Part shown: positions 1-7,491 of the stretch, in pieces
How the letters are laid out: each line of letters opens with the position of its first letter
Position numbering within the stretch: the first letter of the stretch is position 1
Assembly (NCBI GenBank): GCA_934474225.1
Contig: CAKSLU010000006.1
Coordinates: 1-64,000, forward strand
DNA from: an uncultured Eubacteriales bacterium
GTDB taxonomy: Bacteria > Bacillota > Clostridia > Oscillospirales > CAG-272
Reading direction: 5' to 3'
DNA: 64,000 nucleotides
Notes under the pieces: model-generated
The model's input: the letters and a program-made list of their open reading frames with translations, nothing else
What the model was told of the DNA's origin: nothing
Database searches by the model: none
Translations under genes and position numbers: made by a program

Positions 1-321
1 AGCCGCCTCTGCGATGTGCAGTATCAGATCGAAGCCCTGACCAACACGCAGCGCACCATCGACAACGATGTCCGCTATTCCACCTTCAACCTCTCGCTCG
101 CCGAGGTGAAGAAATTCACCACGCCCGAACCCGAAACCTTCGGCGATAAGTTCAAGGAAGCCGTCGGCGGCTCGGTCGAGAGCTTCGGCATCTTCTCCGA
201 AAACCTCCTGTTCTTCTTCATCTATGTCCTCCCCTACCTCCTCTGCATCGCCGTCGTGGTTGTCATCGTTTTGGTGATTGTCAAGGTGTCGAAGAAAAAG
301 AAAGAAAAGAAACAAAATTAA
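1..321 (+). CDS. DUF4349 domain protein, C-terminal part (5' end outside window)
   Basis: The frame is open from base 1 to a TAA at 319-321, so the gene starts before the window. About 106 residues are visible. They begin with a coiled-coil-like stretch ending in DNDVRYSTFNLSL, which fits the end of the DUF4349 family (a coiled segment followed by a YST strand). A strongly hydrophobic segment (FFFIYVLPYLL then VVVVIVLVIV) and a lysine-rich cytoplasmic tail follow. Members are usually N-terminally anchored surface lipoproteins with a C-terminal membrane segment; the function is unknown. A strong hairpin terminator follows at 332-367. The internal GTG at 16 is not a real start, because the coiled coil continues upstream of it. 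Confidence 0.7.
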   Translation, partial: SRLCDVQYQIEALTNTQRTIDNDVRYSTFNLSLAEVKKFTTPEPETFGDKFKEAVGGSVESFGIFSENLLFFFIYVLPYLLCIAVVVVIVLVIVKVSKKKKEKKQN

Positions 322-331
322 ACTATCATAT

Positions 332-367
332 AAAGAAAGCGCCACCCGACCGGGTGACGCTTTCTTT
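332..367 (+). terminator. Rho-independent terminator after DUF4349 gene
   Basis: A near-perfect inverted repeat (AAAGAAAGCG arm, CACCCG/CGGGTG inner arm, two-base loop, one C-A mismatch) ends in CTTTCTTT. It could terminate from both sides, since the leftward small operon ends nearby at 424. Confidence 0.75.
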
Positions 368-423
368 AGTTTAAGCGTGCAAAGACCGTGCTTGTACATT
401 TGCCCATGCATTATAGATTGCAA

Positions 424-741
424 TCACCAAATATGCTTGAAATTTCCATTCCTCTGTGGGCAATCAAATGTAGACCAAACAATGCTCGTCTGCTTTTCAA
501 TAAAATCTTCGCACGATGCCGAATCGTTAAATGCGAAAAATGCATATGCTTTTTCGATCATCGGCTCGCTGCCCTCCGCTGCTCGAATTACAAGCAAAAG
601 GCGCGCCTCGTGTGCATCCGGTTTTTGTTTCCAGCCATCGTTCGCCGCTTGCAGCGCTTCATACGGATTGCTATACGGCATCATCTTTTCGACATCATAG
701 TTCCAAGCGCATCCTTGGTATATCATCCCATAATACTTCAT
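424..741 (-). CDS. Hypothetical protein, last gene of AT-rich leftward operon
   Basis: About 105 residues (MKYYGMIYQG... to ...NGNFKHIW), soluble, rich in Ala, aromatics and Glu; no family recognised. The start is placed at ATG 741 because AGGAGA lies about 10 bases upstream. A longer reading from TTG 837 would put the GAGAGGAGG Shine-Dalgarno (about 826-834) inside the coding region. That upstream GAGAGGAGG could instead serve a 26-codon ORF (TTG 818 to TGA 738) whose stop overlaps this ATG as ATGA, which would couple their translation. It follows the 351-residue membrane gene by about 110 bases and is clearly AT-richer than the rest of the window. Confidence 0.5.
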   Translation of the reverse strand: MKYYGMIYQGCAWNYDVEKMMPYSNPYEALQAANDGWKQKPDAHEARLLLVIRAAEGSEPMIEKAYAFFAFNDSASCEDFIEKQTSIVWSTFDCPQRNGNFKHIW

Positions 742-850
742 TGTAAACATTCTCCTGTATTCGCACTTTTGAATTTGCTCCATTTCGGCCTTGAAATTTG
801 CTTCAAGGTCAGCAACAATTTTATTTCCTCCTCTCAATGCTATTCGAGTT

Positions 851-1906
851 TCATCTTTCCATCAACCACAGATTCCCCGAAAATGTAACAGTTTGTGAAT
901 TTGACGGATGAATGCGATCAGACATCGTCATACCGGTAAGCTGAACCTCCGTAGATACACCATATTTCGGCAACACAAGATTTACAGTCTCAACTTCATG
1001 TCCGTTCTCCAAAATATGCGCAACAATGGTTCCATCCGCAACGGCAGGAACATTATCAAATATAAACAGTTTGTTTCGAACAGAAGCTTTGGCTTTTACC
1101 GTCGTTGCCCCGGTTTTTGAAATCGAAATACTTGAATCGGAGATTTTAAGCATTGCAAAAACTTTGTTAGCCGGTGTATCTGCGATTAGTTTTTCAGGAA
1201 CTTCGGCAATTTCTTTGTTTATACTCTCCGCAGATGAGCGCCAACTGCTTGCATCTGACCAGTGCTGCATTAGCATCGGTGCTGCTAAACGAAGGTTCTC
1301 TGCATTTCTTGCACGGATTTGCGCATTTTCGAGTTGCGTATTCACAGCCGTAGATACACCGGCAGCAGGACCTGCAAGTCCATCAGCAATACCACCCATA
1401 ATCGCCCAGTCTGTTTCCTTTTCGCAAACTGCATTTTTAAGTGACGATGCCGCATAATCCGAATCTCTTGCTCGCTTTAAGCAATAGTTTAATTCATCTT
1501 TTAACATGGCTATTCGCTTAGCTTTTCCCTGCAAATCAGCATATTGATTCAGCGCCGCACACTTTTTTTCGTCTTCTTCTCGCAGCGCTGCCAGGTCATC
1601 TGCTTCAATCCTTGCTTTTACTGCCTGATGCTCTTGCTTCCCCTGCTCATACAAATCTTCGATTCCGTTTGGGTAGCTTAAGGCATATTTTTCAGCAAGC
1701 AACTGCGCTTTCTGTATATTTTTTTCGATTGTGAAATCATTATAGTCACCTAAGACGCACTCGATATAGAATCTATCCAGATTTGTTCCGCCGATGCTTT
1801 TCGAAAATATTCCCTCTCTTATTTTACGGTCTCTCGCACAAAAAATAGGAAAAACTATTATACCTAATAGAATTGGTAATAAAATTGCTAAAAGTTCTTC
1901 ATCCAT
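851..1906 (-). CDS. Membrane-anchored coiled-coil protein, unknown function
   Basis: 351 residues. An N-terminal membrane segment (residues about 5-22, LLAILLPILLGIIVFPIF) is followed by a short basic stretch, a long charged helical region (about 70-150, coiled-coil-like), a Gly/Ala-rich segment (GGIADGLAGPAAG, about 170-185) that could be a second hydrophobic element, another helical part, and a C-terminal beta-rich domain (about 255-351). The start ATG 1906 has AAGGAG ten bases upstream. It lies 24 bases after the zinc-ribbon-like gene in one operon under the promoter at 2344-2372. Not recognised. The layout suggests a membrane-tethered protein displaying a beta domain, but that is inference. 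Confidence 0.6.
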   Translation of the reverse strand: MDEELLAILLPILLGIIVFPIFCARDRKIREGIFSKSIGGTNLDRFYIECVLGDYNDFTIEKNIQKAQLLAEKYALSYPNGIEDLYEQGKQEHQAVKARIEADDLAALREEDEKKCAALNQYADLQGKAKRIAMLKDELNYCLKRARDSDYAASSLKNAVCEKETDWAIMGGIADGLAGPAAGVSTAVNTQLENAQIRARNAENLRLAAPMLMQHWSDASSWRSSAESINKEIAEVPEKLIADTPANKVFAMLKISDSSISISKTGATTVKAKASVRNKLFIFDNVPAVADGTIVAHILENGHEVETVNLVLPKYGVSTEVQLTGMTMSDRIHPSNSQTVTFSGNLWLMER

Positions 1907-1930
1907 TTTCTGTTTTCTCCTTTCGTTATA

Positions 1931-2269
1931 TCATTCATATTTATTCAGAATTTCTTTTTTCCATGTTATGGATTCTTGTAAGTATTTCAACCTATCTCCT
2001 TCGAGGCCTTTCAGTGCTGCCTCTTCCTCTTTAATAGCGTTCTTCAATTCTTCTTTGATTTTTTGCTTTAATCCTCCATCACCTTTTATAGAATGCATTG
2101 CTTCTTGACAAACTTGACAAAACTGCACTGCATCACCGCCATACTTAATCGCGTCATTCTGTGTTGCAAAAACCTTACACTTGCGCGGTATACCGCTTTG
2201 CGTGTATGGGCAACACCCCTTAACATGTAGCATTCCGGTCTTTTCGTTGTAGACATATTCGCCGTCCAT
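1931..2269 (-). CDS. Small Ada-like zinc-binding protein with helical tail
   Basis: 112 residues. The N-terminal half has the spacing of the Ada-type/nuclease-tail zinc site: YVYNEKTGMLH with His15, Cys19/20, then Phe34, and Cys51-x2-Cys54. The C-terminal half (about 62-112) is a charged coiled-coil helix. The start is ATG 2269, not the ATG six bases upstream (2275), because AAGGAGG sits seven bases before 2269 and directly against 2275. It is the first gene of the leftward operon, transcribed from the consensus promoter at 2344-2372. Such zinc domains often bind DNA or act as structural knobs; no function can be assigned. Confidence 0.6.
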   Translation of the reverse strand: MDGEYVYNEKTGMLHVKGCCPYTQSGIPRKCKVFATQNDAIKYGGDAVQFCQVCQEAMHSIKGDGGLKQKIKEELKNAIKEEEAALKGLEGDRLKYLQESITWKKEILNKYE

Positions 2270-2343
2270 CTGCATTCCTCCTTGTACTGTTTATTCGTTT
2301 TTTCGTCATTTTCTGCAAGATGCAGCAACAACTTTACAATCGT

Positions 2344-2372
2344 AGTATAACACCGCACGGTGTTATTGTCAA
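2344..2372 (-). promoter_or_regulatory. Consensus sigma-A promoter of the leftward small operon
   Basis: On the minus strand TTGACA (2367-2372), a 17-base spacer, and TATACT (2344-2349). One operator palindrome lies in the spacer and a second just upstream of the -35. Confidence 0.8.
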
Positions 2373-2386
2373 CACCAAATGGTGTT
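2349..2386. promoter_or_regulatory. Two tandem operator palindromes
   Basis: AACACC-GCAC-GGTGTT at 2349-2364 and AACACC-AAAT-GGTGTT at 2371-2386. The arms are identical, the 4-base centres differ, and the centres are 22 bases apart (two helical turns), so two dimers could bind on one face. They cover the promoter spacer and the region behind the -35. The adjacent XRE protein is the obvious candidate repressor (inference). Confidence 0.75.
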
Positions 2387-2437
2387 TTCGTGTAAAATAA
2401 GTCATAATCAGTACATACGACGCAGGAGGGGTGCAGG

Positions 2438-2641
2438 ATGACTTATCCACGGATACGCGATTTGCGTGAGGACGCCGACCGCCGTCAGGCGGACATTGCC
2501 AAATACCTGCATATGCAGCTGACCGTATACCAGCGGTATGAGCGCGGCGAGCGCGAAATTCCGCTGTGGGCGGCGATCCGGCTTGCCGATTACTACGGCG
2601 TGACCCTCGACTATCTGGTCGGACGCGAAAGCAAAAAATAA
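2438..2641 (+). CDS. XRE-family helix-turn-helix regulator
   Basis: 67 residues, essentially only a Cro/CI-type HTH: RIRDLREDADRRQADIAKYL, then the recognition helix region QLTVYQRYERGEREIP, ending AIRLADYYGVTLDYLVGR. The ATG at 2438 has AGGAGGGG seven bases upstream. It is divergent from the three-gene operon at 424-2269, with the paired palindromes between. It probably binds them as a dimer and represses that operon, and possibly itself. Its own promoter is not obvious; a -10-like TAAAAT at 2393-2398 lacks a well-spaced -35. Confidence 0.85.
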   Translation: MTYPRIRDLREDADRRQADIAKYLHMQLTVYQRYERGEREIPLWAAIRLADYYGVTLDYLVGRESKK

Positions 2642-2684
2642 CGGCTGTCGCAAATGGCTTGACCATTTGCGACAGCCGTTTTTT
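2641..2684 (+). terminator. Bidirectional terminator between XRE gene and MATE gene
   Basis: Perfect 17-bp inverted repeat with a 5-base loop (2641-2679) followed by T6. It serves the XRE gene, and on the other strand possibly the MATE gene ending at 2700. Confidence 0.85.
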
Positions 2685-2699
2685 GTAAAGGTGGTTGAT

Positions 2700-4061
2700 T
2701 TATACCCAGTTTTCGTCCTTCTCGGGCGGAACTTCGGCTTTCTGCCACTTGGCGGTGAAGTAGAAGGCGAGCGAGAGCGCCATGCCGATGACCCAGCCGA
2801 TCGGCCAGGAGAGCCAGATGCCCGTGGTGGCAAGCGCAGTCTGCGACAGGGTGAGCGCCAGCACAACGCGCAGGACAAGGTCGGAGAAGGTGGCTATCAT
2901 GAAGCGCCCCATCATACCCGCGCCGCGGAGCACGCCGTCGGCGACGAGCTTTGCCGCGATGAAGAAATAGAATGGGGAGATGATGCGCAAAAACTGCACG
3001 CCGACATCCATCGCCTCACCGGTCGGGCTATCGAGGAAGATGTAGACGAGCCAGCGACCCGCGCCGAAATAGAGCGCGATGATCGGCACGCAGAGGGCAA
3101 ACACCAGCATGAGCCCTGCGCGGAAACCCGCCTTGATGCGGTCATACTTCCCTGCGCCGAGGTTCTGCGCCGTGAAGCTGGACACGCCGTTGCCGAGCGT
3201 GGTGAGTGAGGTGGTGACCATGTTGTTCAGCTTGACGGATGCGGAATAGCCCGCCATGACCGCCGAACCGAAGCTGTTGATGACGCCCTGAATGACGATG
3301 TTGCCGACCGAGATGAAGCTCTGCTGCAAAATGCTCGGGACGGCGACGACCGCGATCTTGCCGAGCAGCTTCCACGAAAACAGCGGCGCGCGCTCCGCCG
3401 TCTCAACGGCGCGCAGGTGCTTGAAGACAAATACAAGCGCGAGAATGCAGCTGACGCCCTGGCAGAGGAAGGTTGCCCACGCGACGCCGTCCACGCCCAT
3501 GCCGAAGCCCGCGACAAAGAGGATGTCCATGCCGATGTTGGAGAGCGAGGAGCAGGCGAGGAAGATAAACGGCGTCTTCGAGTCGCCGAGTGCCGCGAAA
3601 ATGCCGGTGGACACATTGTAGAAGAAGACAAACGGCAGACCGAGGATGTAAATATCGAGATAGAGCTTGGAGTCGGCAAAGACGTTCTCCGGCGTGTTGA
3701 TGAGGTGCAAAAGTCCGTCGCCGAAGAGGCCGCCGACCGCCATCAGCGCGGCGCACAGCACGCCGCAGAAGATGAGCGTCGTGCTGACCGCCGTCTTCAT
3801 CTCCTTATGCTGCTTGGCGCCGAAAAGCTGCGCCACGATGACCGACGCACCGATGTTGCAGCCGAAGGCAAACGCGATGAAGATCAGCGTGATTTCATAG
3901 CTGTTGCCCACGGCGGCCAGCGCGTCGTTGCCGATGAATTTGCCGGCAACAAAGCTGTCGGCGATGTTATACAGTTGTTGAAAAATGATGCTGCCGAACA
4001 GCGGCAGACAGAACCGGCGCAGGACGCGCGCGGGCTCACCCACGGTTAAATCTCGATTCAT
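2700..4061 (-). CDS. MATE-family multidrug/metabolite efflux transporter
   Basis: 453 residues with about 12 hydrophobic segments in two homologous halves. Hallmarks are the N-terminal LFGSIIFQQLYNIADSFVAGKFIG and the mid-protein LNNMVTTSLTTLGNGVSSFTAQNLGAG. It exports cationic compounds by Na+ or H+ antiport in the cytoplasmic membrane. The start is ATG 4061, overlapping the aminotransferase stop as ATGA; upstream extensions only read into that gene. It is the second gene of a two-gene operon with the aminotransferase, opposite a LysR gene. This arrangement suggests export of an amino-acid-related compound, but the substrate is not shown by the sequence. Confidence 0.9.
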   Translation of the reverse strand: MNRDLTVGEPARVLRRFCLPLFGSIIFQQLYNIADSFVAGKFIGNDALAAVGNSYEITLIFIAFAFGCNIGASVIVAQLFGAKQHKEMKTAVSTTLIFCGVLCAALMAVGGLFGDGLLHLINTPENVFADSKLYLDIYILGLPFVFFYNVSTGIFAALGDSKTPFIFLACSSLSNIGMDILFVAGFGMGVDGVAWATFLCQGVSCILALVFVFKHLRAVETAERAPLFSWKLLGKIAVVAVPSILQQSFISVGNIVIQGVINSFGSAVMAGYSASVKLNNMVTTSLTTLGNGVSSFTAQNLGAGKYDRIKAGFRAGLMLVFALCVPIIALYFGAGRWLVYIFLDSPTGEAMDVGVQFLRIISPFYFFIAAKLVADGVLRGAGMMGRFMIATFSDLVLRVVLALTLSQTALATTGIWLSWPIGWVIGMALSLAFYFTAKWQKAEVPPEKDENWV

Positions 4062-5341
4062 TTTTGTGCCTCCGAAAGCAGCTTGTCGATGCAGACGATT
4101 TTGGTGCAGAGTGCGAGGATGTGTGTGGCCGCCGTGACGTCCTCCACCGCGGCAAAGGACGGCGCGATGCGGATGTTGCGGTCGTCGGGGTCGATGCCGT
4201 AGGGGTAGGTCGCGCCCGCCGGGGTGAAGCGCACGCCGAGCGACGCGCACATCGCGACGACGGCCTTCGCGCAGCCGCGCGGCGTGTTGTAGGAAACGAA
4301 GTAGCCGCCGCGCGGCTCCGTCCAGTCGCCGACGCCCGTACCGTCCAGCTCCGCATGCAGAGCGGCGTACACCGCCTCGAATTTGGGGCGGAGCAGCGCC
4401 GCGTGCTTCTGCATCTGCGCGGCCAGCCCTGCGCTGTTCTTGAAGAAGCGGGCATGGCGCAGCTGATTGAGCTTATCGGGACCGATGGTGGCGTATTTCA
4501 GAAAGCCCTTGATGTCGATGAGGTTGGCGGGGCTTGCCGCCACGGCGGAAATGCCGCCGCCCGGGAAGCTGATTTTGCTCGTCGAGCAGAATTCATAGAC
4601 GAGGTCGGGGTTGCCCGCCGCCTCACACAGAGTGAGCAGGTCGGGAATCTTCCGCGTGTCCGCGCCGAAGTCGTGGATGCAGTAGGCGTTGTCCCAGAAG
4701 ATGCGGAAGTCCTCCGCCGCCGGACGCAGCGCGGCAAAGCGGCGGATCACGGCGTCGCTGAAGATGACGCCGGTGGGATTCTGATATTTCGGCACGCACC
4801 AGATGCCCTTGACGGTTGGATCGGCGGCATACGCCTCCACCGCGTCCATATCCGGGCCGTCCGCGTGCATGGCAATCGGAATCAGCTCAAAGCCGAAGTG
4901 CTCGGTGATGGCAAAATGCCGGTCGTAGCCCGGCGCGGGGCAAAGGAATTTGCGGTGCTCCACACGGCTCCACGGCGCGGCGCCGCAGATGCCGTCGGTC
5001 ATGCCGTGACTGACGAGCAGGAACATGAGTTCCAGGCTCGAGTTGCCGCCGACAATGGTGTTTGCCGTGTGCGTCCCCAACATGTGCCCGAGCAGCCGCC
5101 GCGCCTCCGGGATGCCGTCCGGCCCGCCGTAATTGCGGCAGTCCATGCCGCTCTCGGAGTCGGTCACGCTCTTTGCGTCCAGCACATCCAACATCCCCAT
5201 CGAGAGCGCAAGCTGCTCGGGTGCGGGCTTGCCGCGCGTGAGGTCGAGCGCCACGCCGCGCTCGGTGTATGTATGCAGTTTTTTCTCGCAGGCGGCGCGC
5301 TCGGCTTTGAGCGCCGCGGGGGAAAGCTCGGTATAGTTCAT
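4058..5341 (-). CDS. PLP-dependent aminotransferase, aspartate-aminotransferase type Ic-like
   Basis: 427 residues of fold-type I. Visible marks are LDLTRGKP (33-40), YGGPDGIPEAR (71-81), PKYQNPTG with substrate-binding Asn188, an Asp217/Tyr220 pair (IFWDNAY) for cofactor binding, and the Schiff-base lysine Lys256 in STSKISFPGGG. The RGKP and PKYQNPTG pattern fits the family built around corynebacterial aspartate aminotransferase (PF12897), which moves amino groups between aspartate/glutamate and 2-oxo acids. The start has GGGAG seven to eight bases upstream. First gene of the operon with the MATE exporter; the promoter at 5380-5408 overlaps that of the divergent lysR gene. Confidence 0.85.
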   Translation of the reverse strand: MNYTELSPAALKAERAACEKKLHTYTERGVALDLTRGKPAPEQLALSMGMLDVLDAKSVTDSESGMDCRNYGGPDGIPEARRLLGHMLGTHTANTIVGGNSSLELMFLLVSHGMTDGICGAAPWSRVEHRKFLCPAPGYDRHFAITEHFGFELIPIAMHADGPDMDAVEAYAADPTVKGIWCVPKYQNPTGVIFSDAVIRRFAALRPAAEDFRIFWDNAYCIHDFGADTRKIPDLLTLCEAAGNPDLVYEFCSTSKISFPGGGISAVAASPANLIDIKGFLKYATIGPDKLNQLRHARFFKNSAGLAAQMQKHAALLRPKFEAVYAALHAELDGTGVGDWTEPRGGYFVSYNTPRGCAKAVVAMCASLGVRFTPAGATYPYGIDPDDRNIRIAPSFAAVEDVTAATHILALCTKIVCIDKLLSEAQK

Positions 5342-5358
5342 TCGGTTTCACTCCCTGC

Positions 5359-5408
5359 TTGACTTTTTAACCGTTTGCTATTATAATACGGTTAAAAACA
5401 TATGTAAA
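5359..5408. promoter_or_regulatory. Face-to-face divergent promoters sharing one -10 palindrome
   Basis: Plus strand: TTGACT (5359-5364), 17 bases, TATAAT (5382-5387). Minus strand: TTTACA (5403-5408), 17 bases, TATAAT (5380-5385). Both -10 boxes use the self-complementary ATTATAAT at 5380-5387. A 10-bp inverted repeat TTTTTAACCG/CGGTTAAAAA (5364-5373 and 5389-5398) frames the shared box and is a likely LysR-type binding site. Confidence 0.75.
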
Positions 5409-5456
5409 GTGTATCTTTCACATAGTTGCCATATCAATTTTATATGGAGAAAACAG

Positions 5457-6350
5457 ATGTACGCCAATTACGACTATTATCGCATCTTCTATTATGTCGC
5501 GCGGTACGGCGGCGTCTCGCAGGCGGCGAAGGTGCTGTCCGCCGACCAGCCAAACCTAACCCGCATGGTCAAAAACTTAGAGAGCGCACTCGGCTGCCCG
5601 CTGTTTGCCCGCACGCGCCGCGGCATGACGCTGACCCCGGAGGGAGAAAAGCTCTATGCGCATGTGCGCGTCGCCTTTGCGCACATCGAGGCAGGCGAGG
5701 CGGAGCTTGCCGAGAGCCGCAATCTGCAGACCGGCACGGTCTTTGTCGCCGCCAGCGAGGTGGCGCTGCACGGTCTTTTGCTGCCCGTCCTCAAAAAGTA
5801 CCGCACGCGCTATCCCGGCGTGCGCATCCGCATCAGCAACCATTCCACGCCGCAGGCGGTGCGCGCCATGCAGGAGGGCATCGCCGACTTTGCCGTGGTC
5901 ACAACGCCGGTGGAACCGGCGGCGTCGCTCATCGTCCGCCCGCTCCGCGACTTTCATGAGGCGGCAGTCTGCTCGGACGCCTTCCCCGCCCTCTGCGGGC
6001 GGCGCGTGACGCTTGCCGAGCTGTGCGAATTTCCGCTGATTTCGCTAGCGGCGGGCACGATGTCCTATGCGTTCCACGCCGAGCTGTTTGCCGCGCACGG
6101 TCTGCGTTTTGCGCCCGACATCGAGGCGGCGACCGCCGACCAGGTACTGCCGATGGTGGAGGCAGACCTCGGCGTCGGCTTTGTCCCCGAACGGTTTGCC
6201 GCGGAAAACGGCAAGGTCAACGTCATTGACCTTGCCGAGGAGATTCCGACGCGCAGCGTCTGCCTCATCCGGCGGCGCGACCAACCGCTCGGCGTCGCCG
6301 CGCGGGAGCTGATGCGCCTTGTGCTCGAGGCGGCGGACCCGGAAAAGTGA
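5457..6350 (+). CDS. LysR-family transcriptional regulator
   Basis: 297 residues. The N-terminal winged HTH (about 1-60, YYRIFYYVARYGGVSQAAKVL and QPNLTRMVKNLESALG) is followed by a LysR substrate-binding domain (about 90-290). The start is ATG 5457 with GGAGA six bases upstream; the ATG/TTG codons further up lie in the promoter region. Divergent from the aminotransferase-MATE operon across overlapping promoters, so it probably controls that operon and itself in response to an amino acid or the exported compound (inference). Confidence 0.9.
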   Translation: MYANYDYYRIFYYVARYGGVSQAAKVLSADQPNLTRMVKNLESALGCPLFARTRRGMTLTPEGEKLYAHVRVAFAHIEAGEAELAESRNLQTGTVFVAASEVALHGLLLPVLKKYRTRYPGVRIRISNHSTPQAVRAMQEGIADFAVVTTPVEPAASLIVRPLRDFHEAAVCSDAFPALCGRRVTLAELCEFPLISLAAGTMSYAFHAELFAAHGLRFAPDIEAATADQVLPMVEADLGVGFVPERFAAENGKVNVIDLAEEIPTRSVCLIRRRDQPLGVAARELMRLVLEAADPEK

Positions 6351-6369
6351 ACCACTGCGCCGCCGCGCG

Positions 6370-6406
6370 AAAAAAGGACTGCAAAACAAAGTTTTGCAGT
6401 CCTTTT
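6370..6406 (+). terminator. Terminator after lysR gene, likely bidirectional
   Basis: 15-bp perfect inverted repeat (6373-6387 and 6391-6405) with a 3-base loop, A-rich before and T-rich after. It can also end transcripts from popT on the other strand. Confidence 0.8.
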
Positions 6407-6425
6407 CTATGCTGCGAGGGGATAC

Positions 6426-6447
6426 GGACCGTCGGGGACGCCGGTCC
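6426..6447. repeat. Short GGACCG/CGGTCC hairpin, REP-like fragment
   Basis: Small inverted repeat in the lysR-popT gap. Read on the minus strand it is flanked by CTGTAGGG, as is another intergenic stretch at about 22560. Possibly a remnant of a dispersed repeat; weak evidence. Confidence 0.3.
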
Positions 6448-6489
6448 CTACAGGGTTTGCACGCCATGGCAAACGGTGCCGAAAGTTCT

Positions 6490-7335
6490 TTACGCACAGC
6501 CGAGTTTTTTGCCGAGGCGGTCGAAGGCAAGCGCAACGGCGAAGCCGACGACCATCAGGCAGACCTGCACGAAGAAATCCGCCGCCGAGGCAAACTGCGT
6601 CGGAATCAGCGGGATGGTGGTGGCGGCGACCACGCCGAGGATGATATAGGACATCACGGCGGGATAGCGCGCGAACAGGCGGTTCATCAGCCGCGCAAGC
6701 AGCATGATCGCGCCGATGCCGCCGATGCCGACCGGCAGCAGCACCGCAAAATCGAGATGCTTTGCCCCCTCCACCAGCGGCGCGAACAGCCCGAGAAAGA
6801 TGAGGATGCTCGACAGGCTGAGCCCCGGCAGCACGATGCTGACGCCCCAGATGACCCCTGTAAGCAGGTACCAAAAGAAATTCGGTTGAATCGCGAGCCC
6901 CTCGCCGCGCCCGAGGAACAAAAAGAGCGCGAAAAACAGGACAAAACTCGTGAAAAACGCGGGCGCGGAGCCGCGCGACGCGGGCTTCTCCCGCGCGGTG
7001 CGCAGCAGCGCGGGCAGCGTGCCCAGAATCAGCCCGACAAACGCCGCCGTGGCATAGTCCGGGTACGCCTGCATCGCCGCGCCGACGAGATGCGCCAGCC
7101 CGAAGCAGCCGGCCGCCGCACCAAGTGCGACAGGCAGGAGCAGCCCGAGGTGCTTTTTCAGATTTTTGAAGGGTGCGGCGCAGACCTCCATCACCGGCCG
7201 GTACAGTCCGAAGACCACGCAGAGCACACCGCCGCTGACGCCGGGCAGAATGCCGCCGACGCCGATGATCAGCCCCTGCACAAAGCGCAATATCCAGCCG
7301 CCGAGCGGCTCTGCGCCGATTTGCTTTTTTTCCAT
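6490..7335 (-). CDS. popT: DUF368-family polyprenyl-phosphate transporter
   Basis: 281 residues, about 8-9 membrane segments. The N-terminal signature FVQGLIIGVGGILPGVSGGVLCVVFG, and a second GVSIVLPGLSLSSILIFLG in the other half, are the paired P-G-x-S motifs of DUF368. Members of this family (PopT) have been shown to return undecaprenyl phosphate across the membrane for reuse in wall synthesis. The start ATG 7335 has AAGGAAA upstream. Single gene between terminators; no wall genes beside it. Assignment rests on the motif pair and topology. Confidence 0.85.
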   Translation of the reverse strand: MEKKQIGAEPLGGWILRFVQGLIIGVGGILPGVSGGVLCVVFGLYRPVMEVCAAPFKNLKKHLGLLLPVALGAAAGCFGLAHLVGAAMQAYPDYATAAFVGLILGTLPALLRTAREKPASRGSAPAFFTSFVLFFALFLFLGRGEGLAIQPNFFWYLLTGVIWGVSIVLPGLSLSSILIFLGLFAPLVEGAKHLDFAVLLPVGIGGIGAIMLLARLMNRLFARYPAVMSYIILGVVAATTIPLIPTQFASAADFFVQVCLMVVGFAVALAFDRLGKKLGCA

Positions 7336-7491
7336 CGGATTTCCTTTTTCATACGGTTTGTTTGAATGTCTCTATTCTACACCATTCGGGGCGGCGGCGC
7401 AAGAGCTATCCCAAAGTCTTAACAAAGTCTTCATATTTTCATCATTTCGGCATAGAATCCTAAGGCAGACCCGCAGGAAAGGATGTGTGCC

